A DNA stretch of 64,000 nt from Phallusia mammillata (taxonomy: Eukaryota > Chordata > Ascidiacea > Phlebobranchia > Ascidiidae): assembly GCA_003260075.1 (NCBI GenBank), contig QLIY01000053.1, positions 45,466 through 109,465 of the forward strand, written 5' to 3'. The notes beneath the pieces are model-generated. The model searched no databases. It saw only the letters and a list, made by a program, of their open reading frames with translations, and was not told the origin of the DNA. Positions 1 to 12,600 of this stretch are shown in pieces. The stretch's first letter is position 1. Each line of letters begins with the position of its first letter. The translations under genes were made by a program, and so were the position numbers.

Positions 1-2
1 GA

Positions 3-2351
3 TCATGTAACAATGTCCTCAAGAGGCACTGTTTCTTCTGAGCTTCCTTGTTTATCGTCGCTGCCCTGATTGATATGTGAAACAATGCAAACTCCAATCT
101 GATCACCCATAATGTTCACCGGAGTACGCACTCTCTCACTAAACAAAGTTGACCGACGTTAATTGGTACCTGACTCTATGAAAATTTGACCATTTTGTTG
201 GCAAGACAAAACTGCCATTAAGATTCTGCATGCAGTGAATACGTTACAGTAAAAACGTTTCGATAATCGCTGTTGCATTACCAGTCCGACCTTTTTAACA
301 TCGAACTTTGATTGAAATTTGTACTCTGTTACGTCCGTTATTTTCGTTTCGGTGTGCCTTTGCAAATCCAGTCAAGTGCTACGCACAGACGTACCAACAG
401 AATTACTAAGTAAATAGTGCTTTAAACTTACACAATCCAGTCGACGGTGTACAAAATTCCCAAAGCTTCTATTGGTATACCAACCGATTGAAGCACGAAC
501 AAAACCACAACCATACCACTACCCGGAACAGCGGCTGCTCCAATGCCAGCTAATGTACCTGTTATCCTGAGAACGCAAAATATCTTGTTACTACAGCTCT
601 AAGTTTTAATGTTTATGGTTTGCCAAGGGGTAATGAAGCTACTCTAGTCTGTTAGTTTTTATAGTATGTTCTCTTCTATTCCTGTTTACCTTTTAAGCAA
701 AACAATGATATCCAGTAGGCTACACGTTACTTATTTTCTACATTATCGAGTGCAATATAACTTTAGATTAGAGGTCGGCTACCCCTAAGAGATTTTTCAT
801 AGCACGCCAAGTGATTTTCGATTTCATATTCAAGTAAGTTATTTGTTTTGCTATGATGTAATTTGAATTACATCGCTTGTTTTTGGTTCGTTGTGATGTA
901 AGTTATAATATAGTCCTAAAACGACAACCTATACTAACAGTTTCGTCCGCCTTCTGATTCATCTCGGACATTACACACATCAAAATGTTATTACCATACG
1001 TGGGGATGTGGCTTTCAAAAGGCTGTCCATCCCTGCTTTAGAATATCACTGACAAATTTTAGTTTGCCTGCAAGGCCTAATTAGAATTGAGTGAGGGGGG
1101 GGGGGTCATATTCAAGTAAGTTATTTGTTTACTATAATGTAATTTGAATTACATCGCTTGTTTTTGGTTCGTTATGATGTATAATATAGTCCTAAAACGA
1201 CAACCTATACTAACAGTTCCGTCCGCCTTCTGATTACCATTCAAATCATCTCGGACACACACATCAAAATGTTATTACCAATACGTGGGGATGTGGCTTT
1301 CACACTGACAAATTTTAGTTTGCCTGCAAGGCCTAATTAGAATTGAGTGAGAAATGCTGCACTGAAAGGTTTTTTTCAAAGCAAGTAAGAATACAGAATT
1401 TGTTAAGCTTTGTAAGCCTTGTTTCAGGAAATTTTTGACATCTGTGTAACATAGCTTAGCTGAACAGATTAAACAAACTTGACTATGGGTTGTCATCTGT
1501 ACACACAAGTCTACGAAAATTAAAAAAGTCTCGATTACCAAACTGTAATGACTTTCCCAAATGACAGTGAAATTCCGCTCATTTGAGCTATAGTTATTGT
1601 AGCTACGCCTTGAAACATGGATGTACCATCCATGTTAATCGTGGCACCCAGTGGTAACATCACTCGTGTAAAGCGTTTGTCAATGCCGAGTTTTTCCTCT
1701 GCACATCGAATAGTAAGCGGCAACGTTGCGGCACTAAAAAGCAAAACATAAAATAATTGCTAAAAGTAAAGAGTTTTGAAATGAAAAACTAAACAATACA
1801 CTAAAGTTTTTATCCGTTGAATGAGCAAATGCGTTTTACACTGCTCACAAAGGGGGGGGGGCAAAGCAAAACATAAAATATTTGCTAAAAGTAAAGAGTT
1901 TTGAAATGAACAAAAAACTAAACAATATACTAAGTTTTTATCCGTTGAATGAGCAAATGCGTTTTACACTGCTCACAAAGCCCCTAAATATACTTTTATG
2001 TTTGACTATTGGAATTGATCGGCTAGGTAGGTAAATTTACTGAGCCTTTGTCTACTACACAAACCAAGTTTGAAGAAAATGAGGTAATATGATGTTGTTT
2101 ACCTTGACGTTGTACCAAAAACAGCTATAAGCGCGTGAAGACTTGCGGTATACACTTTGTATGGGTTCTTCCTCGTTACAGCAAAGTATAGCAAAGGCAA
2201 AACCACCATGGAGTGAATGAATAAACCAACACACATAGTAGTCTGTAGAGTGTAGAGGGTCATTAGTAAGTGTTAGTTTATCGTGTTTTGGTAATCTGTG
2301 CTGACCATATACAAACACAAAGCTCGAAATGTAAATAAAATGTTCTCCACT

Positions 2352-2417
<66 letters not shown>

Positions 2418-4078
2418 AAAATGATGAAATATTATTGGCGAAATGTAGGTTAATGTAAGGTAAACAATAACGCTTACCACATAATTTTTATCATGATGTC
2501 CATAAAGACGGAATAAAGTTCCTCGAAAAATGGAATCAGTAAACTGTTTCCACTGTTTTTGCTCAAAGTTATTCCCAACATTATACAAAATGAAATGAGC
2601 CCTGTAAAAAAAGCAACAGAGTTGATAAAGTATGTGAAGAAACGAAGTTAACCATAGTTATTCAGTGTGTATTACTGACAAAACAACACACAAAACAAAA
2701 AATACATAAATCTTACCCAGGGCATTTGAACCATCGGTACTTTCCAAGGTTTTTACCACCAGGGTTGTGGCATTTTCCGACGAATTTTGTCCGGACTGGA
2801 CGACTTCCGTCACCTTTGTGCGGTCCTGCAGGACAAGTAAAAAACAACGTATTGTCCGCCTTGTTAAAAAAATTATAAAATCCCGGCATTACTTACAACA
2901 CGAAACCACGCCTCAACCAGGTTTTTTGGAAATAGGTTTCTGTGTAGAAAAATATAAGTTATTGTTTGATTGGTATCTTGTTTTTATGTCGCAGTACCAC
3001 AGAGTTGTAAAACGGGCCTGAAATTCGAGCCCGAACCCGGCCCGAACCCGGCCCGAACCCGGCCCGGGGGGGGGGAGAGTGAATGAATAAACCAACACAC
3101 ATAGTAGTCTGTAGAGCGTCATTAGTAAGTGTTAGTTATTCGTGTTTTGGCAATCTGTGCTTACCATATACAAACACAAAGCTCGAAATGTAAATAAAAT
3201 GTTCTCCACTTGGACGAGACTTCCCGCAATTAGGCTACATATTCCGATTGGGGCGTACCTAAAAAAATGATGAAATATTATTTGCAAACTGCAGGCTAAC
3301 GTTAGGTGAACAATAACGCTTACCACATAATTTTTATCATGATGTCCATAAAGACGGAATAAAGTTCCTCGAAAAATGGAATCAGTAAACTGTTTCCACT
3401 GTTCTTGCTCAAAGTTATTCCCAACATTATACAAAATGAAATGAGCCCTGAAAAAAGCAACAGAAGTGACAAAATATGTGAAACGATGATAACCATAGCT
3501 ACGTAATTCAGTGTGTATCACTGACACAACAATACACAAGACGAAAAAATCCACAAATGTTACCCAAGGCATTTGAACCATCGGCACTTTCCAAGGTTTT
3601 TACCACCAGGGTTGTGGCATTCTCCGACGAATTTTGACCGGACTGGACGACTTCCATAACCTTTGTGCGGTCCTGCGGGACAAGTAAAAAACAACGTATT
3701 GTTCGCCTTGTTAAAAAATTAGAAAGTCGCGGGATTACTTACAACGCGAAACCATGCCTCAACCAGATTTTTCGGAAATAGGTTTCTGTGTAGAAAAATA
3801 TAAGTTATTGTTTGATTGGCATCTTGTTTTTATGTCGCAGTATCACAGAGTTGTAAAAAGAAAGTACAAGCCCGAAACCCGGCCCGAATCCGAATCTTTT
3901 TTGAGAAGCCCGTTTAGGCCCGAAAATTTGACTGACTGACCTATATACATTGAAGCCCCAGGAAAAAAAACAAGACAACAAACACGAGATACAATTGGTC
4001 TTGAATAGGGCGTTGTAGGGCTGTTTGAATTTAGGTCGAGTCCAGAATTTGGCTACTTAGCTAGTAAATTAAAAAAAA

Positions 4079-4122
<44 letters not shown>

Positions 4123-7100
4123 ACCAACTCGCCCATTTTGGCCGTTGCTCAGTTGTGTAACACCTTTCAAATGAAAATATTGTATAGCAACAAAGGCGTG
4201 AATAAAACCGTACAGGGGGGGGGGACAACTCTGCAGTACCATAAAATTCTTGCCATCGCACAACATGCAGCAAAGAGACATATATACCTAATCACGTCAA
4301 GGAAAGTGTCCAACCATGAAAACGTTAGGTCAGCACCTTTCGACATGTCCGTTGCTTCGACCTGATGAGGTTGATAACCCGGTTTTATGGCGAGCACCAA
4401 TGCGATTCCAATGAGCACGGAGCAAAAGGTAGTAGCAACGTAATATACGACGATGTGTAGACCAACTCGCCCATTTTGGCCGTTGCTCAGTTGTGTAACA
4501 CCTCTCAAATGAAAATATTGTATAGCAACAAAGGCGTGAATAAAACCGTACACAGCAAGCAGTCAAGAGTATATACGTCCGCAACAACAACAAACAAAGG
4601 ATCCCGGACTGGCATGATCTCTCAATAAGGAAATGTGACAAATTTAATATATCCTCAATAGCTTCGTATAAATTAGCGTCCTGTTTTAGCATAGTCAGTA
4701 TTTTTTACAAAACTTTACATATCTAACTACACGTAATTACAAAACGCAGTGTTGTTATAAAAGGTTCAAATTTTTGTTACATCCCCTCGAGATAGATTTC
4801 TTGTAGTCTGCTGTAGTCCATCGCAAAGTCACGAATTGGGTAAGTCCAATGCGAATATGATATTAAATGTACTAACGAAGGGAAATTGTATACTCGTTAA
4901 ATTTGCATGACAGTAAATGATCAATAGAAAATGAAAAACATGCAATAAATTGTACACAAACCTGTTATTATGCTGGTCGTTGGGGGGGGGGGTCCTCAAT
5001 AGCTTCGTATGAATTAGCATCCTGTTTTAGCATAGTCAGTATTTTGTACAAAACTTTACATATCTAACTAAACGTAACTACAAAACGCAGTGTTGTTATA
5101 AAAGGTTCGAATTTTTGTTACATCTCCTCGAGATAGATTTCTTGTAGTCTGCTGTAGTCCATCGCAAAGTCACAAATTTGGGCAAGTCCAATGCGAATAT
5201 GATATTAAATGTACTAACGAAGGTATACTCGTTAAATTTGCATGACACTAAATGATCAAAAGAAAATTAAAAACATGCAATAAATTGTACACAAACCTGT
5301 TATTATGCTGGTCGTTATTAGAGGTATCACAAGCATTCTTAACATTCGCAGCAGGATTTCTCCCGGAAAAGCTACGACCGTCTTTACGTCGGCGGACACG
5401 TTCGCTTGGCGTAAACCAAAGCCCAAAGTGATGCCAACGAACACTCCTAAAATTTAGATGCAAATATAAAATATAGATGCAAAAGCATTTAGCACCATTT
5501 TTTGGTAATTGTTCAAACATATTAAGATTTAATGGCAAATATAAAGCCACAAATAGACGTCAAATGTCAGATGCTTTATTATTCAAGCGTTTTGGCAAAT
5601 GCTCATATACCGCCCTGTTACGCACCAAGTTTACCAAAAAGTTAATTGAGATGGCAATTGAACTTAGATCGTACGTGAGTCCTATTTTATGTGTTCCCTA
5701 ACCTGACATTGCTTAAAAGTCTGACAAAAATACACTCTTGTTTGGGTTAGTAAGACACGATTATTATTATGTAAAAGTACGCACATCTGTTAACGAATAT
5801 ACAACTGAGAGGTATTAAGACGTAAGGTAAACGTAAACTAAAAACGCAACTGAACACGCAATCATATCATATGCAACTTCCTCTCTACAGGACAAGAAAA
5901 ATCCTATACCTATATACAGCGGTGGGATACAATTTTTTTGTCAGCCAGTTCGCTGATTTCATAACACCAGTGGTTGGGGGGGGGGGGGAAGCCCAAAGTG
6001 ATGCCAACGAACACTCCTAACATTTAGATGCAAATATAAAATATAGATGCAAAAGCATTTAGAACAATTTTTTTATAATTGCTCAAACAGACTAAGATTT
6101 AATGGCAAATATAAAGGCCCAAATAGACGTCAAATGTCAGATGCTTTATTATTCTAGCGTTTTGGCAAATGCATATATGGCGCCCTGTTACGCACCAGGT
6201 TTACCAAAATGTTAATTAAGATGGCTATTGAACTTAGATCGTACGTGAGTCCTATTTAATGTGTTCCCTAACCTGACATTGCTTAGAAGTCTGACAAAAA
6301 CTCACTCTTGTTTCGGTTAGTAAGACACGATTATTATTATGCAAAAGTATGCACAACTGTTAACGAATATACAACTGAGAGGTATTAAGACATAAGGTAA
6401 ACGTAAACTAAAAACACAACTGAACAGGTAATCATATCATATGCAACTTCCTCTCTACAGGACAAGAAAAATCCCATGCCTATATACAGTGGTGGGATTC
6501 AATTTTTTTGTCAGCCAGTTCGCTGATTTCATAACACCAGTGGTTGGGATTCAAGTTTCCAGTGGTGGAATTCAAATTTTTTGTCATGCTAACCGGTTCG
6601 CTGATCTCATAAAATTTCGTGAAACGGTTCTGTAGAACCGGTGCGAACCGACTGAATCCTACCACTGCCTATATATACTGGAGTCGACCAATTACGCAAT
6701 TTCATAGGAACATAAAGAAACATGCATTAAGTAAGAGAAACTAGCGTTGCGTAAGAAGAAAAGACGAGAAGAAAGAGTTGCTAGCAGAAACAAAATCAGA
6801 CGCCTGAGGGCTATACCATTAATTTTAGTTGTCCAGCTAAAGGCATCTCATGCGAATCAAAGATTGGCAACCATACAAGAATGCGGAGTTAAGATATCTT
6901 CAAGCAACAGTATTTTCTGAGCTTATTAAAAACTGTGTTTTGTTGCCTCTATTTTTATATTATAGCGCATTTAAACATAAATAAATAAATGTTTCAATGA
7001 AAGTTTGCTAAAAGAGTCCAACACAAAATTAATTGTATAAGATGGCTCATTTTATAATTGTGTTTATCAAAACTAAAAGTGTATATTTTCAAACTTAACA

Positions 7101-7313
7101 ATGGCTTCGTCACATGATTAAATTCTCTTCAATGGTTTTAATTTGTATTATTCTACTGTTAACAAAATGTAAACACTTACCAATCATTGTGAAAATGACC
7201 AGAGCGGTGTCCTTGGTGTTTTGGAAACCAAAAACATTGCAATTCTTGTTTTTCTCCACGCCTGATTGGCTTTTGTGATTCCTGCTGTGCTTATTAGAGG
7301 TAGCACGAACCAT
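3..7313 (-). CDS. SLC1-family (EAAT-type) acidic amino acid transporter, copy 1
   Basis: Sodium-coupled glutamate/aspartate transporter of the plasma membrane by family. Exons in transcript order: 7313-7181, 5446-5297, 4501-4288, 3785-3743, 3672-3564, 3447-3324, 3258-3165, 2242-2103, 1733-1539, 566-432, 138-3. They sum to 1473 nt, an exact 490-residue frame ending in TGA, with AG/GT sites at each junction. Visible family motifs are [17 protein letters not shown] (TM2-3 region), GTTSSAATLP (hairpin HP1), [10 protein letters not shown] (TM7), [10 protein letters not shown] (HP2) and [17 protein letters not shown] (TM8). The start ATG follows an in-frame TGA by one codon. Usual animal EAATs are about 525-575 aa, so this one has short tails. 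Asp of the TM8 DRxRT motif is Glu here, while the substrate-binding Arg (residue 450) and Thr (451) are kept. Exons 4-8 are shown twice or cut because two haplotypes are joined in series (see separate entries). Confidence 0.93.
2209..3065 (-). repeat. Allelic copy of SLC1 copy 1 exons 4-8 (false duplication)
   Basis: Exons 4 (2897-2939), 5 (2717-2825) and 6 (2478-2601) repeat those at 3743-3785, 3564-3672 and 3324-3447 with only scattered substitutions, introns included. Exon 7 is cut here: 2306-2351 is present, then a 65-base G run (2352-2416) replaces the rest, whereas 3165-3258 is complete. Conversely exon 8 is complete at 2103-2242 and only a stub (3076-3108) remains in the other copy, directly after a G run at 3066-3075. 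The reciprocal truncation suggests two haplotypes placed end to end. A true transcript would use each exon once. Confidence 0.85.
4120..4214 (-). repeat. Truncated duplicate of SLC1 copy 1 exon 3 start
   Basis: The first bases of exon 3 and its acceptor recur here (4120-4167), bounded by G runs at 4079-4119 and 4215-4224. The complete exon lies at 4288-4501. A second stub, of exon 2, is at 4962-4981, cut by a G run (4982-4992), and the complete exon 2 is at 5297-5446. Both are products of the same haplotype joining. Confidence 0.75.
5447..7180. other. SLC1 copy 1 intron 1, partly duplicated, no gene
   Basis: Bases from about 5420 to 5975 recur from 5989 to about 6545 across a G run at 5976-5988, again an allelic duplication that repeats the 5' end of exon 2 (5989-6020). 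A small inverted-repeat element ends the second copy (6487-6667). No other coding signal was seen. Confidence 0.7.
6487..6667. mobile_element. Small MITE, termini CAGTGGTGGGATTCAA
   Basis: Starts CAGTGGTGGGATTCAA and ends with the inverted counterpart TGAATCCTACCACTG. The inside carries AACCGGTTCG-type repeats and no ORF. Related copies lie at 5921-5975 (cut), 9357-9473 and 36521-37609 (interrupted). CAG...CTG ends suggest a hAT-type non-autonomous element. Confidence 0.6.
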
Positions 7314-8249
7314 TTTTCAACTGTGATTTCAAATGTTTAAATTATGAGCAACAGAAACCTCTGCAAAGATAAAACGCGTTAGAAAAAATAATACGAAAAA
7401 AATTCAGTCATATAGTACTGTTGTTGCAACTTTCGCAGCTATTTCCGTGTTGATGATTTTTTTGCTTTAATTGAGCTGTTACGAATAGTTCATCTTTGCA
7501 AAATAGATTCAACTCACTATCAACAGTGCAGAAGATTAGTAATACAACTGTTTCCATTTCCTTAGTATAAGTATTTCCACTTAAACTATCAAACACTAAA
7601 TTAAACTATTTAAGATTCGCTTGTAGCATTTGTAAAGATTTTTCAGATTATTAGCCGCTTAAGTTTTAGAAATCCATATCACACTTTTATCACAAACGTT
7701 GAACAAAAACTATTTGTCAACGAAACTACTGTTTGTTGACATTGGTTTCAAACTCAAGCTTCTCACTTTACCCAATATGTTTTGCTGTTCGCCGGGACTG
7801 TCTTTTCCAGGATATCCTTGCGTCGCTCATTTAGAATTCTGCTCACTGAACAAAATCATTAGCTTTACAGTAAAGCGTTTTTTTTTTCATGTCAGCTGCG
7901 GTGAAACGCGCGCACGCCTCAACAAGGCATGTGGCATGCTTTTGCGGTTTTTAACTACTGATTGAATTGAAAATAATCCTGTTTTAACAATTATGGCAAG
8001 GAGTCAAACCGTTTGTCATCTCGGTCCGGTATAGGTTAATATTTATTGTTTTAGTGGCATTGGGTTTGGTTTAGGTTTTCAAAAATATGTATTTTCGGAT
8101 TCAGTTCAAGTTCAAAAACATGTATATATCAGGGTTCATGCAAATTAGTCGATCCGAGCCTGTTTGCAGTTTTTAAACTGGTTTAAATGTTTTTTTGTTT
8201 AATTTATTTCTACCCATTATCTACACGACCTTTTGCCGGTGTACTGCGC

Positions 8250-8690
8250 GACGGTAGAGCTACTAACACTGAGCATTGGCTTTGGGCCGATCTGGGAATT
8301 TCTGGTAGGTGGCGCAACGGAGCATAGGCGTTTATGGTGCTGACTCAGCAATTATTCTTACTATAAACCCANNNNNNNNNNNNNNNNNNNNNNNNNNNNN
8401 NNNNNNNNNNNNNNNNNNNNNNNNNNNNNNNNNNNNNNNNNNNNNNNNNNNNNNNNNNNNNNNNNNNNNNNNNNNNNNNNNNNNNNNNNNNNNNNNNNNN
8501 NNNNNNNNNNNNNNNNNNNNNNNNNNNNNNNNNNNNNNNNNNNCGCGACATCTTCAAATCCGTCCCCCCCCCCCTGAGTCAGCACCATAAACGCCTATGC
8601 TCCGTTGCGCCACCTACTAGAAGTTCTCAGACCAGCCCAAAGCCAATGCTCAGTGTTAGTAGCTCTACCCTGCGCGACATCTCCAAATCC
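8250..8690. mobile_element. Fold-back (long inverted repeat) element with assembly gap
   Basis: The left arm (GTAGAGCTACTAACACTGAG, then GGTGGCGCAACGGAGCATAG and the rest to about 8371) is repeated in reverse complement after the gap (8575-8670). The N run 8372-8543 and a C run at 8564-8574 lie at the centre. A smaller relative is at 51738-51918. No coding capacity is visible. Confidence 0.65.
8372..8543. other. Assembly gap (N run)
   Basis: 172 unknown bases inside the loop of an inverted repeat, a structure that commonly breaks assemblies. Confidence 0.99.
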
Positions 8691-8861
8691 GTTATTTTTG
8701 ACACACCCTATAACTGCTATGTCAATACTTTTCTCTGAAATCAACAATTTTTGTGCACTGAATTCTGGTTTACGGTTCGAGTTTATTGCGTACTAATACT
8801 CAAACAGTTCTGGTCCAACTCTCTGAATAACTGATCTCTTGCAAATCATTTTACATTTACC

Positions 8862-8935
8862 AAGATGGTAGAGTGGTAAGCGCAACCTTGTTTTCACGAG
8901 GTTGGTGGTCCAAGCTGTCTCGAACACTTTGCCAT
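8862..8935 (+). other. tRNA-like relic (possible SINE head)
   Basis: TGGTAGAGTGGTAAGCGC resembles a tRNA A box and D arm, and is followed by a possible anticodon-type stem (CAACCT...AGGTTG). A proper B box and acceptor stem are not evident, so this is not called a functional tRNA. Confidence 0.25.
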
Positions 8936-9356
8936 GCGATTGATTTGTGAGCAATATTAAAATTTTGCAACGTTTTTACATCTTGCGTATTTAGTTACCC
9001 GGTGTGAAAACGTTTTACACAAAGCCACATACGCATAAAGCAAAATGGGTTAGCGTGCAATTATTGTTGACGCAACTTAAAAAGGAGCGAAATGCGTATA
9101 ATTACCAAAAAGAGTAAAGGTCAACGACGTGGTAGTTGAAAATATTTTCAATTTTTAGACGTCGCCTCTCTGTTGTGACACCATCGATCGTAAATAAGCA
9201 GCGCCTTGACAGGTTAATTTCGCGTTCATGTAATAAATTGTAGAACAGCATAACATGAAGTAGAATGCTTATATTGTTGATTGCCATTATAAAAAAACAC
9301 AACCTCATTTCACACTACTTCCTTGCGCAAAGTTGCACATTTAAATACGTTTTTTT

Positions 9357-9473
9357 GGTGGGATTCAAATGTTTTGTCAGTCGGTTCTATCACAAACGTA
9401 ATATTTTTTAGCCTTTCGTTAGACGTGAGACGGTTCTATAAAACCGATGGGAACCGGCTGAATCCTACCACTG
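9357..9473. mobile_element. Small MITE, same family as 6487-6667
   Basis: Begins GGTGGGATTCAAATG and ends GGCTGAATCCTACCACTG, matching the ends of the element at 6487-6667. Non-coding. Confidence 0.5.
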
Positions 9474-9665
9474 GGTTTAAGCATAGTGGCTGGATTTGAA
9501 TGTTGAGGCCACCCATTCCCCATTAATATAAATTATTCATTTTTTACTGTAGTATTTTAAATTGTCAGTACCACAACTGTTAAAAAATAAAACAATGCAC
9601 ATATTCAAAAAAAAAGAATTACAAGTTATTTCCCAAACCATTCCTTTCTGCATATTGAAACATTT

Positions 9666-12600
9666 CTATACACTTTCGATGGTTGGTTCGTTCGTTATTG
9701 CGTCACAACGGTTCAGATGTGCGATGATGCAAACACCAATGACGTCACCAAGGATGTTCATAGGGCCTCTTAGTCTTTCGCTGAAAAACAAGTGGTAACA
9801 TTTAACTTTTCACGTGCTGTAGGCTACTCGATTGTACTTACAGCAACCAGTCGACAGCGTAAAACAATCCAACTTCTTCCCCCCCCCCCCGCTCCAGCCG
9901 AAGCTAAGGATCCAGTAAGACTAGGAAAATATACTGTTACAAGATCAACAGCTTTTTTTGCAAAAATCAGATAGTGATAATTTAAAGTACAATAAAAATA
10001 CTTCGAAGTGAGAAAATTTGTTGGTTGGTAAATTTCTTGTTTTTTTACTCCTAACTTTTTACTTTAAAATTGCTTTTAAGAACACAATAATCCTTTCAAG
10101 GGTATTAAAATGTGCATTTTTTCTCATAGCAACATGGGCCAGTTGGTAGAAGCTGCCTCTGTGTAACTATAATGATTCAAACAGATCAGTTTTTACAAAT
10201 CACTTTTACCATATTGTGATGACTTAACCAACGGTTAAGGTTACTCCGTTCATTTGTGCAATTGTAATTGTCACGATTCCTTGCAGCAAAGCGGTGCCGT
10301 CCATATTTATGGTGGCACCAAGCGGTAACATAACTCTTGTATATCGTTTGTCAATGCCGAGATGTTCTTCTGCGCAACGTAGGGTGGTGGGTAATGTGGC
10401 AGCGCTGAAACAATATGACTTAATGTATAACTTAAAATGTGTTTTTGGAAACCATCATTTGGTTATTAAATCTAAATGCAAAAAAATGCATTGAAGGCCT
10501 CACGTCTAAGCAAATAATTCATCTCGGCAACGTTTTCAACAAGTAATCTGCATCTGTGTTATCTAAAGGCGTCAAAACAACGGCAACAAGCGATAAAAGT
10601 AGGGTGGTTTGCGAGTTTAACTTAGCTGATTCTGTGCAGCCATTTTCATTTGGTCACCGTCCGAATGGCGTCGGTTATAAATTCGAATCTTAATGCAAGT
10701 GTACAAAGTGTCCTGGATTAAAATAACGTAAAAAAAACTTAATCACGGCTCTATTTCTCTCAACGTCAAACAAGCTACCTAACAAAAAGTTCAATCATAA
10801 ATGTGTTTGAAATGATGTAAATATGGCCTCAAAAAGCTCAAGCAACATCTGGAAAGAATGAAACGCACAAATCGTAAATCCTCAAAGGTTTGGACTTAAA
10901 AATACTCCTTTAAACCCCCCCCCCACGTAAAAAAAACTTAATCACGGCTCTATTTCTCTCAACGTCAAACAACTTTCCCCCCCCCCCTAAAAAGAAGCAG
11001 TTGTAGTTTTAAACAGTACGAAGTAACATAACCTCGTATTCCCAAATGCAACAAAAGTCAATTTACCTAGATGTGGTCCCGATCATTGTTAGCACTGCCT
11101 GAAGACATCCTGCGCCCCCCCCCCCTAAAAAGAAGCAGTTGTAGTTTTAAACAGTACGAAGTAACATAACCTTGTATTCCCAAATGCAACAAAAGTCAAT
11201 TTACCTAGATGTGGTCCCAATCATTGTTAGCACTGCCTGAAGACATCCTGCTTAAACTTTGTACGGATTTTTGCGTGTGAAAGCCCAATAAATAAATGGC
11301 AACAGTAGTATGATGTGAATTAATGATCCCACAACATTTGTGATCTGTCAAGCAAAAAATAGAATTTATTTGTCTGCAAATTAAAGTATTTTTATTTTTC
11401 ACCTGATGAATTATAAGCCTATTTTTGTAATAAGTTACAGAAAAAAGAGTCACTAAATTATCAAAATAACTCATGGAACCGCCATTATAAACCGCATACT
11501 TATAAAGTGTGTTGTGTTAATAACACTGCACTAACGGTAGTACAAGTCTAAAATGAATATTTTGACTTAATGTAATCTGTTGTGGTGTTGTATCGCAATC
11601 AATTTTAAAAGCAAATATTAAAAAAAGAAGTAAGAAAAAAAAACAATTGCAGCAAAAACGCAGTGAAAATTGCCACAAACGCTTACGGTATAAAGTCCAA
11701 GAGTTGCCAGTGCATGAAATATGTTGTCGACTTGAAGCAAATTACCTGCAATAAGGCTACAAATTCCAATCGGTGCGAACCTATAAAACACCCACATGAA
11801 GTTAACTGCCAGAGAACCATTGTGTATGTAGAATACATCATGCCGACGTTTCAACAATCGCTTTGTCATCATCAGTGCAGGTTGTGAATGATACTTACCA
11901 CATAATACTTGTCACCACATCCATGAAAAGATAAAAAAGTTCGTCGAAAAAATCACTGACAATTTGCGTTTTTGAAGATGCGCGTTGGCCCAATGTTATT
12001 CCCAACAAGATACAAAACGTTATGAGTCCTATACGTTTACAATTTTAGAGAAAATTTGTAAATAACACTACAGATCTGTAATTCAAAATTAGCTTGATAA
12101 AGTACATGGTGAATATATTTTGTAGCAAACAGTACGCTTTTAGTGGTTGTGTCAATATACCAATATTACTGTCAGTTGTGTCAATATACGAAACAGGAAA
12201 CAGTTACAATGAGTTTTAGCATCCCGATACACCAAAACGCGCAAGCCATATGTTTCATCGCATTAATAATGTTGCTTTTCCGGGAACTTGTTCGGATTTC
12301 GAAATTCGATGCAAATTTTATTTCAACAAGCAACTGTCAGTGAGTTGTTGTTTAACGTAAATTGTTAAAGCTTACCCAATGCATTGGAACCTTCAATACA
12401 CTTTGAGGGTTTTAACTAACTTGGTTGTTGCGTTTTGAGATGAATTATTATGCTCCTCGGTTACAACAGTTGTGGTCGTTATGTCCTGTAAACATCAAAG
12501 CTCCATAATTAGGCACAGTCGTTTTTTATTTAACAAATCTCTTACCAGACGAAACCATGCTTCAACAAGATTTTTTGGAAACAAATTTCTGAGAAAAACA

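Larger units (their letters stand above)
7314..9665. other. Intergenic, between SLC1 copy 1 and the copy 2 pseudogene
   Basis: Holds the upstream flank of SLC1 copy 1, an inverted-repeat element interrupted by an N gap (8250-8690), a tRNA-like relic (8862-8935) and a short MITE (9357-9473). ORFs here are short with no recognisable domain. No promoter motif could be assigned with confidence. Confidence 0.6.

Noticed and set aside
2055-2588. 177-codon ORF with a polyproline block
   Set aside because: It crosses a 65-base G run and reads SLC1 exons 6 and 8 out of frame; it is an artefact.
10131-10200. tRNA-like boxes (AGTTGGTAGAAGCTG, GATTCAAAC)
   Set aside because: No acceptor or T stem can be paired; weak SINE relic at best.
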